The position numbers and the translations under genes are program-made. From Thermomonas sp. (GTDB lineage Bacteria > Pseudomonadota > Gammaproteobacteria > Xanthomonadales > Xanthomonadaceae), in assembly GCF_029945965.1 (NCBI RefSeq), contig NZ_JAQSDO010000006.1, positions 335,608 to 399,607 on the forward strand: a DNA stretch of 64,000 bases. Direction: 5' to 3'. Shown here piece by piece: positions 56,554-64,000 of the stretch; position 1 is the first letter of the stretch, and the number at the start of each line of letters is the position of its first letter. The notes beneath the pieces are model-generated. The model searched no databases, was not told the origin of the DNA, and worked only from the letters and a program-made list of their open reading frames with translations.

Positions 56554-57534
56554 ATGGCTGTGCTGGCCGACCGATATGGTCGGAATTTCCCGTATTTGCG
56601 GCTGTCGTTGCTTGAAGCATGCAACTTCCGTTGCACGTACTGCTTGCCGGACGGCTATCAGGCGAACGGCAAACCACGATGGCTTACGCGCGATGAGATC
56701 GGGCGCCTGCTGCACGGCTTTGCCGCAGTGGGGCTGCGCAAGCTGCGCCTGACCGGCGGCGAACCCAGCTTGCGCACCGATCTCACCGACATCATCGCTG
56801 CCGCCGCCGCTACGCCTGGCATCGAAACCGTGGCGATGACTACCAACGGCATCCTGTTGCGCCGACACATCGAGCGTTGGCGCGATGCCGGGTTGAACGC
56901 GGTCAACGTGAGCCTGGACAGCCTGGATCCCCAGCGTTTCCATGCCATCACCGGGCATGACCGTGGCCTCGACATCCTTGCCGGCATCGACCTGGCGCTG
57001 GCCAGTGGCTTGCGCGCGGTCAAGCTCAATGCGGTCCTGCTGCGCGGGTTGAACGACAATGAGATGCCTGCATGGCGCGAGTATCTGCGCGACCGGCGCA
57101 CGACGCTGCGCTTCATCGAACTGATGCAGACCGGTGACAACCGCGACTATTTCCAGCGCCATCACCTGCGTTCGGATGCGCTTGAGCAATCGCTGCTGGA
57201 TGATGGTTGGTCGCTTGTTCCACGCGCGGTCGATGCGGGGCCCGCGCGTGAATATGCGCATCCGGATTACCTGGGCCGGATCGGGATTATTGCCCCGTAT
57301 TCGCGCGACTTCTGCGCGGGCTGCAACCGCCTGCGGGTGACCGCGACCGGCGACCTGCGGCTGTGCCTGTTCGGCGATTTCGGCATCTCCTTGCGGCCGT
57401 TGTTGCAGTCCGATGCAGACATCGGCGAACTCACGTCTGTGCTGCATTCCCAGCTTGGATTGAAGAAGGCGGGCCATGGCCTACACGAGGGCAATACGGG
57501 TATCACGCCACACTTGGCATCGATTGGCGGATAA
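56554..57534 (+). CDS. moaA: GTP 3',8-cyclase MoaA
   Basis: Radical-SAM enzyme for the first step of molybdenum cofactor synthesis. N-terminal cluster C23-x3-C27-x2-C30; C-terminal cluster C254-x2-C257-x13-C271; the C-terminus ends in the essential Gly-Gly. ATG at 56554 with AAAGGAG upstream. 326 residues. First gene of a Moco operon. Confidence 0.96.
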   Translation: MAVLADRYGRNFPYLRLSLLEACNFRCTYCLPDGYQANGKPRWLTRDEIGRLLHGFAAVGLRKLRLTGGEPSLRTDLTDIIAAAAATPGIETVAMTTNGILLRRHIERWRDAGLNAVNVSLDSLDPQRFHAITGHDRGLDILAGIDLALASGLRAVKLNAVLLRGLNDNEMPAWREYLRDRRTTLRFIELMQTGDNRDYFQRHHLRSDALEQSLLDDGWSLVPRAVDAGPAREYAHPDYLGRIGIIAPYSRDFCAGCNRLRVTATGDLRLCLFGDFGISLRPLLQSDADIGELTSVLHSQLGLKKAGHGLHEGNTGITPHLASIGG

Positions 57535-57582
57535 GCGGCAATTGTTTCTGCAGTAATCCTTGGTCAACAGGAGGAACGATCA

Positions 57583-58674
57583 ATGTCCAGCGCGAATAAC
57601 AACACGACTGACACTGCCTGCGTGCAGCGCGGAATGGCAGTTGACCGCGAGCTGGAGCAGAGCTTCCCTGCGAGTGATGCGCCCAGCTGGGCGCTTGGCC
57701 GCACGTCACTCCCGGTCATGATGAGTCCGGATCCGGTGCGCTATCGCGGCGTCTCGGCAAGTATTCTCGATGCGGTCGGCGACACACCATTGCTCGAGAT
57801 CGATGGAATTTTCGCCAAGCTCGAGTTCATGAATCCGTCCGGATCGATCAAGGCCCGCATCGCGCTATACATGGTCGAGCGTGCCGAGCAACGCGGCCTG
57901 TTGCAGCCTGGCGACACGATTGTCGAGGCCACCAGCGGCAATACCGGCAATGCGCTGGCGATGGTAGCCGCGGTCAAGGGTTACCGGATGCTGGTGGTGA
58001 TGCCCGAAGGACTGTCCAGCGAACGCGTCGCGATTTCCCGCGCGTATGGCGCAGAAGTGTTGTTTTGCGGCAACTTCCACGTCAACCAGGCATTGCAGCG
58101 CGCGCATGAGCTCGGTGCGCAGCCGGGTTACTTCTGTCCAAGCCAGTTCGAATCGGAAGGCAATATCGAGGAGAACCGCCTGATCCTGGGCCCTGAAATC
58201 CTTGCCCAGCTGCCCGCGGGCCGGCTTCCGGATGCGCTGGTGCTCGGCGTTGGCACCGGCGGCACCCTGATCGGCGTGGGCCAGGCATTCCGTGCGGTGA
58301 ATCCGGCCGTGCGCCTGTTCGCGATGGAGCCATCGGAGTCGCAGACGATCCTCTGCGGTGAGATCGCCGGGCATGCCATCGAGGGGATTTCCGATGGGTT
58401 CGTGCCGGGCATTTTCCAACGCAATGCAGGGCTGATCGACGAAGTGACCTCCGTTTCAAGCCAGCAGGCGATCAATGAAATGAAGCGCCTGGCTCGCGAA
58501 CATGGCCTGCTGTGCGGGCCAAGCTCGGGCGCACATTTGTTGGCGGCCAAACAAGTGCACTTGCGCTATCCCGAGCTGAAAACCATCGTCACGATTTTTT
58601 GCGATGAGGGCGAAAAATATCTGTCCGAACACTTTGGCAATCGTTCGACAACCGCCGATGTCGCGTTCCTTTGA
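57583..58674 (+). CDS. Cysteine-synthase-family PLP enzyme with N-terminal SFPASD extension
   Basis: PLP fold type II enzyme close to CysK/CBS. The Schiff-base lysine is K90 in NPSGSIKAR; ATSGNTGNALAM and GVGTGGTLIGVGQ bind substrate and phosphate. Residues 1-~55 are an extension containing SFPASDAPSW (27-36), a motif I know from small stand-alone proteins of unknown function. Lying inside a Moco operon, it could supply sulfur or cysteine for molybdopterin, but this is inference. 363 residues; GGAGG site upstream. Confidence 0.8.
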   Translation: MSSANNNTTDTACVQRGMAVDRELEQSFPASDAPSWALGRTSLPVMMSPDPVRYRGVSASILDAVGDTPLLEIDGIFAKLEFMNPSGSIKARIALYMVERAEQRGLLQPGDTIVEATSGNTGNALAMVAAVKGYRMLVVMPEGLSSERVAISRAYGAEVLFCGNFHVNQALQRAHELGAQPGYFCPSQFESEGNIEENRLILGPEILAQLPAGRLPDALVLGVGTGGTLIGVGQAFRAVNPAVRLFAMEPSESQTILCGEIAGHAIEGISDGFVPGIFQRNAGLIDEVTSVSSQQAINEMKRLAREHGLLCGPSSGAHLLAAKQVHLRYPELKTIVTIFCDEGEKYLSEHFGNRSTTADVAFL

Positions 58675-58694
58675 AGTTGTTCAAGGAGTCCAAG

Positions 58695-59342
58695 ATGAAA
58701 CTACCGACCTTCTATGCACAGGCGCCTGTGGTGCAGACGTTCGATCCTTTGGCCCAGCTGTTGGGCGCGGCGACCGATGGCAAGCTTGACTATTCCTATG
58801 CGGATGTCGTGCGCCTTGCGGGTCATTCCTGCCCAACCGTGGCTGGTGCATTCCTGATGGGGCGTGCGGCCATGCAGACGTTGTATCCGGACGGGCCGGC
58901 CGAGCGGGGCCAGATTGAAGTGTCGATGCCGGCACCCGTGCATCACGGCACGACCGGCGTGGTGGCGCAGGTATTGACTCTGTTGACCGGTGCAGCAGCA
59001 GAAAACGGTTTCCAGGGCCTGGGTGGTCGCTATGCACGCGATGGCCTGCTCACCTTCGCTGGCCGGCATGTGTCGGACGCCATTACCTTCCGCCGCCGCG
59101 ACAATGGCGCGGCAGTTGCGCTGCAACTGGATACATCCCCGGTACCTGGCGATCCGCGCCAGCGCGAATTGCTGACGGCGATCATGCAGGATACGGCCAG
59201 TGATGCAGACAAGCAGGCGTTCGCCGAGATCTGGCAGGAGCGCGTGCGGCGCATGCTGGTGGAGTTCGCGGATGATCCACGGGTGGTCAAGCTGACGCGG
59301 CTTGATGCGGCGAGTCTGCAGCTTGGCGCTGAAGCTGCATGA
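58695..59342 (+). CDS. FmdE-like protein of the Moco operon
   Basis: 215 residues. The segment VVRLAGHSCPTVAGAFLMGRAA (His44, Cys46) resembles the FmdE domain of molybdenum formylmethanofuran dehydrogenase loci (GH-CPG type). The rest is not recognised. ATG at 58695 with AAGGAGT upstream; 20 nt after the PLP enzyme gene. A metal- or Moco-related role is suggested by context only. Confidence 0.65.
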   Translation: MKLPTFYAQAPVVQTFDPLAQLLGAATDGKLDYSYADVVRLAGHSCPTVAGAFLMGRAAMQTLYPDGPAERGQIEVSMPAPVHHGTTGVVAQVLTLLTGAAAENGFQGLGGRYARDGLLTFAGRHVSDAITFRRRDNGAAVALQLDTSPVPGDPRQRELLTAIMQDTASDADKQAFAEIWQERVRRMLVEFADDPRVVKLTRLDAASLQLGAEAA

Positions 59343-59396
59343 CACGCTGTTACAAGCAAATCGATTTAATGAAGATATGCCAATGAAGAACTTCCA

Positions 59397-60668
59397 ATGA
59401 TCAGTTATGCCAGTGCGCTCCAGCACATCCTGCAGGCTTGCCAGCCGCTGCCACCCGTGCAGTTGCCGTTGGCGCAGGCGCTTGGGCGCGTGCTTGCGCA
59501 GGATGTGCGGGCGGACGCTGATCTACCGCCGTTCGACAACAGTGCGATGGACGGGTTTGCGCTGGCCAGCGCTGGAACGACGCTGGTGGCGGGGCATGAA
59601 TTCGCGGTGGCGGGTTCGCAGGCCGCCGGTGATGGCCTGGCTGCCTACTCTGGTGAAGCCTGCGAGATCATGACTGGGGCCAGCCTGCCGGATGGCCTGG
59701 ATTGCGTTGTGCCCGTCGAGCAGGTCAGTGTGCTGCAACGCGACAAAGATGGCTGCCCGCTTCAGATCCGGCTGGATGCCGAGGTGTCGCCAGGCGCGCA
59801 TGTCCGCCGTCGTGGCCAGGACGTCGCGGTCGGTGATCCCATCGCATCCGCAGGCATCCGGCTCACGCCGGCATTGCATATGTTGCTGTCGTCGCTGGGC
59901 GTGGCCACGCTGATGGTGCGCCCGCAGGTGCCGGCCGCGTTGTTCACCACCGGCCGCGAACTGGTCGATGATCCATCGCAACCACTGTTGCCGGGCCAGA
60001 TCCGCAACAGCAATGGTCCTTACCTGGCTGATCGGCTGGATGAGGCCGGCGCTCGCGTGGTGCATCGGGAAACCGTGGGCGACGATGCGCAGGCCTTCAT
60101 CGCCGCGCTCGAACGAGGCCTGGCCGCCGGCGCGCGGGTGGTGCTCAGCACTGGCGCGGTGTCGATGGGGCGTCACGACTTCGTGCCCGACGCGCTGCGA
60201 TCGCTGCACGCGACGATTTTATTCCACAAGGTGGCGATCCGGCCGGGCAAACCGCTGCTGTTCGCGCGGCTGCCGGGTGGCCAGTTGTATTTCGGCTTGC
60301 CGGGCAATCCGGTGTCGTCGGCGGTGGGCATGCGCTTCTTCGTCGAACCCGCATTGCGGGCGCTACTCGGCCAAGCGCCCGAACAACCTTTGCTGCTGCC
60401 GCTGGCTGCCGAGTCGAGGAAAAAGCCTGGCCTGCGGTTCTTCCTGAAGGCGTACGTGGCGCTGGGTGATGGCGCAAGGTTGCAAGTCGAGGTGATGTCC
60501 GGACAGGAATCCTTCCGGATCAAGCCGCTGCTCGCAGCCAATGCCTGGGTGGTGCTTGATGCCGACGCCGACATGCTGCCGGCAGGCACATTGGTGCCGG
60601 TGTTTGGACTGGATGGGCGCGGAATCTTGTTGACGAACGGAGAAGACACAGTTGGACATCGACCTTGA
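59397..60668 (+). CDS. moeA: Molybdopterin molybdenumtransferase MoeA
   Basis: Inserts molybdate into adenylylated molybdopterin. FDNSAMDGFAL near the N-terminus, IMTGASLPDGLDCVVPVE, STGAVSMGRHDFVP (MoCF-type domain) and GLPGNPVSSAV are all MoeA blocks. 423 residues. Weak ribosome site; moaD begins within its last 17 nt. Confidence 0.95.
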   Translation: MISYASALQHILQACQPLPPVQLPLAQALGRVLAQDVRADADLPPFDNSAMDGFALASAGTTLVAGHEFAVAGSQAAGDGLAAYSGEACEIMTGASLPDGLDCVVPVEQVSVLQRDKDGCPLQIRLDAEVSPGAHVRRRGQDVAVGDPIASAGIRLTPALHMLLSSLGVATLMVRPQVPAALFTTGRELVDDPSQPLLPGQIRNSNGPYLADRLDEAGARVVHRETVGDDAQAFIAALERGLAAGARVVLSTGAVSMGRHDFVPDALRSLHATILFHKVAIRPGKPLLFARLPGGQLYFGLPGNPVSSAVGMRFFVEPALRALLGQAPEQPLLLPLAAESRKKPGLRFFLKAYVALGDGARLQVEVMSGQESFRIKPLLAANAWVVLDADADMLPAGTLVPVFGLDGRGILLTNGEDTVGHRP

Positions 60669-60909
60669 ACTGTTTGGCGCCTTGCGTGGCCTGGAAGCAG
60701 GTGACCGCTTGACTGTGCAGTTAAATGGCGGGCAAGTGGCGGACCTGCGCGCAGCGCTGCAGGCTTATGCCAGCGCGAATTGGCCAAGCGCCAGTGCCGG
60801 CATCCTGGCCAGTTGCGCGTTTGCGACGAGCAGCGAGATCCTGCGTGATGCGCAGCCGTTGCCGGCAGACGGCCGCATGGCGGTGCTGCCGCCGGTCAGC
60901 GGGGGCTGA
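60652..60909 (+). CDS. moaD: Molybdopterin synthase small subunit MoaD
   Basis: 85-residue ubiquitin-like sulfur carrier ending in VLPPVSGG, whose terminal Gly is thiocarboxylated. The start appears to be TTG at 60652 (GGAG 8-9 nt upstream), inside moeA. No ATG fits the conserved N-terminal strand. Pairs with moaE 3 nt downstream. Confidence 0.9.
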   Translation: MDIDLELFGALRGLEAGDRLTVQLNGGQVADLRAALQAYASANWPSASAGILASCAFATSSEILRDAQPLPADGRMAVLPPVSGG

Positions 60910-60912
60910 ACG

Positions 60913-61446
60913 ATGGATACGCATTTCGTCCACGTCGCTGATCGCGCGCAGGAAGCCATCGATGTGGCCGCCGCACTGGAATTCGTGTCGGATCCGGGCT
61001 TCGGCGGCATCACCATGTTCGTGGGCCGCATCCGCGACCTCAACCACGGGCACCGGGTGACCGGCATCAGTTACGACATGTACCGCCCGCTGGCATTGGC
61101 ACGCTTCGCCGAGATCGCCGCGCAGGCGACGCGCGACGCCGGCCCTGCGCTGAAGCTGTATATCGCCCATGCCGTGGGCAGGCTTGAAGTCGGCGACGTG
61201 GCGGTAGTGGTGGCGGCCGGCACCCCGCATCGCGATGAAGCATTCCGTGCCTGCCGGGCCGCCATTGAAGCGGTCAAGCACGCCACGCCGATCTGGAAGC
61301 AGGAACATTTCGAGGACGGCGACAGCGCCTGGAGCGAGGGATGTTCGCTGTGCGATGCGCCAGTTGCAGCTTTGCCCAGGAGTGATGTGCCTGCGAGCGA
61401 TGTGTCCGCACACGAACACGGCGATTGTGGCGGAGCGCACGGATGA
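60913..61446 (+). CDS. moaE: Molybdopterin synthase large subunit MoaE
   Basis: Converts cyclic pyranopterin to molybdopterin with MoaD. GGITMFVGRIRDLNHG, ISYDMYRPLALARFAEI, AHAVGRLEVGDVAVVV and the catalytic-Lys region AIEAVKHATPIWKQE are conserved. 177 residues, with a His/Cys-rich tail (CSLCD, HEHGDCGGAHG) beyond the usual end. Confidence 0.94.
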   Translation: MDTHFVHVADRAQEAIDVAAALEFVSDPGFGGITMFVGRIRDLNHGHRVTGISYDMYRPLALARFAEIAAQATRDAGPALKLYIAHAVGRLEVGDVAVVVAAGTPHRDEAFRACRAAIEAVKHATPIWKQEHFEDGDSAWSEGCSLCDAPVAALPRSDVPASDVSAHEHGDCGGAHG

Positions 61447-61817
61447 AATTGCAGGTGCAAGGGCAACGCGTGCGCCTGCGGGTCGACGAGGCTGAGCTTG
61501 CGCGGTTGTTGGCAGGCGAGACGGTGGTCAACCGCACCGTGCTTGGCGCTGCCGTCGAGTTCTCGCAGAGGCTGGTCCTGGGTACAGGCGAGGGCGCAAG
61601 CACTACACCATCGCTTGTCGCGCGCGATGGCAGTTGGCATGTCGAACTGCCACGGGATGCCGTCGAGGCCTATGCAGGGCAGCTTCCGTGCCGGCATGCG
61701 CTTACATTTGAACTCGACCTCGGCGCTGGCGAGCGGATCGAGTTGAACTTCGAGGTCGATGTCCGCGACAGCATGAAGACACGCAGCCCACGACGGCGCC
61801 AGCAGGCGCCTGAATAA
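61443..61817 (+). CDS. Unknown protein translationally coupled to moaE
   Basis: 124 residues, no signal peptide or membrane segment. Starts at ATG 61443, overlapping moaE by 4 nt. Beta-rich pattern (KLQVQGQRVRLRVDEAELARLL; LTFELDLGAGERIELNFEVD) with no catalytic motif that I recognise. It may belong to an uncharacterised family found beside moaE. Ends with a basic tail. Confidence 0.75.
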   Translation: MKLQVQGQRVRLRVDEAELARLLAGETVVNRTVLGAAVEFSQRLVLGTGEGASTTPSLVARDGSWHVELPRDAVEAYAGQLPCRHALTFELDLGAGERIELNFEVDVRDSMKTRSPRRRQQAPE

Positions 61818-61884
61818 GGAAATCATCCGTTCCGACTGTTTCTGACAGGCATTTCGCCCGGCTTGGCTCCGATCCGGCATTGGA

Positions 61885-61926
61885 TTGACACAAGTCAATA
61901 CAGGGCGAATCGGGCCTGCCTATGCT
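61885..61926 (+). promoter_or_regulatory. FNR-type class II promoter of narK
   Basis: TTGAC-ACAA-GTCAA (61885-61898) is a symmetrical variant of the FNR box. A -10 TATGCT at 61921-61926 puts the box centre 41.5 nt upstream of the implied start near 61933. Probably drives narK and the downstream nar genes. No NarL heptamer pair was identified with confidence. Confidence 0.8.
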
Positions 61927-61996
61927 GCGATCCAGGGCTCGGCAATGCCAATTCGGTAGCGCCTGGCTTCCCCGCGATGTGGGATGGAGACGCAAG

Positions 61997-63406
61997 ATGA
62001 CCGTTTCGACCGGACAGCAAGCTCCGCACAAGTCCAAAGTCCTGACCGATTGGCGCCCGGAAGATCCCGTGTTCTGGGAGCAGACCGGCAAGCGCATCGC
62101 CAACCGCAATCTGGCGATTTCGATCCCGGCCTTGCTGCTGGCGTTTGCGATCTGGATGCTGTTCTCGGCTGTGGCTGTGAGTCTGCCGAAGATCGGTTTC
62201 GCGTTCACCACTGATCAGTTGTTCTGGCTGACGGCGTTGCCAGGCCTGTCGGGCGCGACACTGCGCATCTTCTATTCGTTCATGGTGCCGATCTTCGGTG
62301 GTCGCCGCTGGACTGCGATTTCGACTGCCTTGCTGTTGCTCCCTGCACTCTGGCTGGGCATCGCGGTGCAGGATCCGTCCACGCCGTTCTGGCAATTCGC
62401 CGCGATTGCCTTCCTGTGCGGCCTCGGTGGTGGCAGCTTCGCCTCTTCGATGGCCAATATCTCGTTCTTCTTCCCGAAGGCGCGGCAGGGTTATGCCTTG
62501 GGCATGAATGCGGGCCTGGGCAACGTCGGCGTATCGGTGACCCAGTTCGTCGTGCCGCTGGTGATCACTTTGGGCGTGTTCGGCGCATTGGTAGGCAAGC
62601 CGCAGGCCACTGCCGATGGTGGAGCGCTGTACCTGCAGAACGCGGGCTTCATCTGGGTGCCATTCCTGGTGGTGTGTTCCATCGCTGCGTGGTTTGGCAT
62701 GCACGACCTGGTTGCATCGCGATCGAGTTTCGCCGAGCAGTCGGTGATCTTTCGCCGCAAGCACAACTGGCTGATTTGCTGGCTTTACATCGGCACATTC
62801 GGAAGCTTCATCGGGTATTCGGCAGGATTTCCGATGCTGATCAAGACCCAATTCCCGGAGGTCAACGCGCTCACGTTCGCCTTCCTGGGCCCGCTGGTTG
62901 GCGCATTGGCGCGGCCCGTCGGTGGCGTGCTTGCCGACAAGCTGGGCGGTGCTGTGCTGACCTTCTGGGTGTTCGTGTTGATGATGGCATCGGTCGTCGG
63001 CGTCCTGTATTTCCTGCCAAGCGGTGGCTCGGGCGGCAACTTTGCTGGTTTCCTTGCGTTATTCATGCTGTTGTTCGTGTTGACCGGTATCGGCAACGCA
63101 TCCGTCTTCAGGATGATCCCGGTGATCTTCCGCACGATGCGTGAGCGCGAACTTGGCACCGACCCAACCGATGAGGACAAGGCGATCGCGGCGCGTCGCG
63201 CGGGGATCGAATCCGCGGCAGTGATCGGCTTTTCCTCAGCCATCGGCGGCTACGGCGGTTTCTTCATCCCGAAGAGTTATGGTTCATCGATTGCCTTGAC
63301 CGGTGGTCCGGAAACGGCGCTATACGGTTTCATCGCTTTTTACGCCACTTGCCTGGCGGTGACGTGGTGGTGGTACTACCGACGCGGTGCGGAAGCGCCG
63401 TGCTGA
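61997..63406 (+). CDS. narK: Nitrate/nitrite transporter NarK
   Basis: Major-facilitator protein of the NNP family, 469 residues and about 12 helices. Two nitrate-signature regions are visible: GYALGMNAGLGNVGVSVTQF and VIGFSSAIGGYGGFFIP. An Arg in the TLRIFYSFMVP helix matches the substrate-binding Arg of NarK. Imports nitrate and/or exports nitrite for the adjacent nitrate reductase. Confidence 0.93.
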   Translation: MTVSTGQQAPHKSKVLTDWRPEDPVFWEQTGKRIANRNLAISIPALLLAFAIWMLFSAVAVSLPKIGFAFTTDQLFWLTALPGLSGATLRIFYSFMVPIFGGRRWTAISTALLLLPALWLGIAVQDPSTPFWQFAAIAFLCGLGGGSFASSMANISFFFPKARQGYALGMNAGLGNVGVSVTQFVVPLVITLGVFGALVGKPQATADGGALYLQNAGFIWVPFLVVCSIAAWFGMHDLVASRSSFAEQSVIFRRKHNWLICWLYIGTFGSFIGYSAGFPMLIKTQFPEVNALTFAFLGPLVGALARPVGGVLADKLGGAVLTFWVFVLMMASVVGVLYFLPSGGSGGNFAGFLALFMLLFVLTGIGNASVFRMIPVIFRTMRERELGTDPTDEDKAIAARRAGIESAAVIGFSSAIGGYGGFFIPKSYGSSIALTGGPETALYGFIAFYATCLAVTWWWYYRRGAEAPC

Positions 63407-63484
63407 TTTGGTATTCGTGATGGGTTTCAGTGCCGCACGCACTGCCTTTCCGGCTCAATTTGCTGTTCGAATGAGGATGTGACG

Positions 63485-64000
63485 ATGAGCTATTTTCTGG
63501 ACCGCCTGCAGTTTTTCAAGCGCGAGCGCGAAACCTCCGCCGATGGCCACGTCACGACCCGCGACGACGACCGCAACTGGGAAGACAGCTATCGTGCGCG
63601 CTGGCAGTACGACAAGATCGTGCGTTCCACCCACGGGGTGAACTGCACCGGTTCCTGCTCGTGGAAAATCTACGTCAAGAACGGCCTGATCACCTGGGAA
63701 ACCCAGCAGACCGACTACCCGCGTACCCGTAACGATCTGCCGAACCATGAGCCCCGTGGCTGTCCGCGTGGTGCCAGTTACAGCTGGTACATCTACAGCG
63801 CCAACCGGCTCAAGTACCCGAAAATCCGCAAGCCATTGCTCAAGCTCTGGCGCGATGCGCGGCAGACCATGGCGCCAGTGGAAGCCTGGGCCAGCATCGT
63901 CGAGGACAAGGCCAAGGCCGACTCCTATAAAAGCAAGCGTGGCATGGGTGGCTTCATCCGCTCCAACTGGGAGGAAGTCAATGAGATCATTGCCGCGGCC
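63485..64000 (+). CDS. narG: Respiratory nitrate reductase alpha subunit (5' part, cut by window end)
   Basis: First 172 codons. The FS0 iron-sulfur ligands are present as H50-x3-C54-x3-C58-x34-C93 (HGVNCTGSCSW and RGCPRGAS). The protein faces the cytoplasm, as usual for NarG, with no signal peptide in the part seen. ATG at 63485 follows GAGGATGTGACG. Needs the Moco made by the operon upstream. The 3' end lies beyond the window. Confidence 0.96.
   Translation, partial: MSYFLDRLQFFKRERETSADGHVTTRDDDRNWEDSYRARWQYDKIVRSTHGVNCTGSCSWKIYVKNGLITWETQQTDYPRTRNDLPNHEPRGCPRGASYSWYIYSANRLKYPKIRKPLLKLWRDARQTMAPVEAWASIVEDKAKADSYKSKRGMGGFIRSNWEEVNEIIAAA

Overview
The window looks like chromosome of a denitrifying gammaproteobacterium of the Xanthomonadaceae/Lysobacterales (Thermomonas/Luteimonas/Lysobacter-like). 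This is inferred from the high GC content, the gene order around rpsB-bamA-lpxD-dnaE, the Xanthomonad-type REP pair at 23926-23982, and the mix of cbb3 oxidase, copper nitrite reductase and nar genes. No tRNA, rRNA, CRISPR, prophage or intact transposase was recognised.

Left part (1-32.5 kb, almost all minus strand): the cell-envelope/housekeeping supercluster, in transcription order rpsB, tsf, [RND efflux trio], pyrH, [CDF transporter], frr, uppS, cdsA, dxr, rseP, bamA, [island], lpxD, fabZ, lpxA, lpxB, rnhB, dnaE, accA, tilS, xseB, ispA, then a CHASE2 membrane protein and an M48 peptidase. Three inserts break the usual order. An efflux operon sits between tsf and pyrH. A metal transporter with a REP pair sits between pyrH and frr. 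An AT-rich two-gene island on the opposite strand lies where skp is expected, between bamA and lpxD. The island encodes a tiny secreted six-cysteine peptide and an exported glutaredoxin-like protein, and the AT-rich composition continues into the 5' end of lpxD.

Middle (32.8-43.3 kb): map-glnD-dapD (each junction overlapping by 4 nt), an ArsC-like reductase with dapE, a universal stress protein, a SulP transporter, and asnB. asnB is preceded by a 20-codon leader peptide rich in Asn codons, a clean intrinsic terminator and a mutually exclusive antiterminator, which reads as an asparagine-responsive attenuator.

Right part (43.4-64 kb): a low-oxygen respiration block. ccoNOQP with assembly genes ccoG-H-I-S and a TauE-like protein runs leftwards. 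An FNR-type regulator gene is divergent from ccoN. nirK-nirV-SCO runs leftwards. A molybdenum-cofactor operon (moaA, a cysteine-synthase-like gene, an FmdE-like gene, moeA, moaD, moaE, an unknown gene), then narK and the start of narG, run rightwards. Four FNR-type boxes lie upstream of ccoN, nirK, moaA and narK, each at or near class II spacing from a -10 element. A Moco-riboswitch-like leader precedes moaA. Together these genes coordinate nitrate uptake and reduction, Moco supply, nitrite reduction and high-affinity oxygen respiration.
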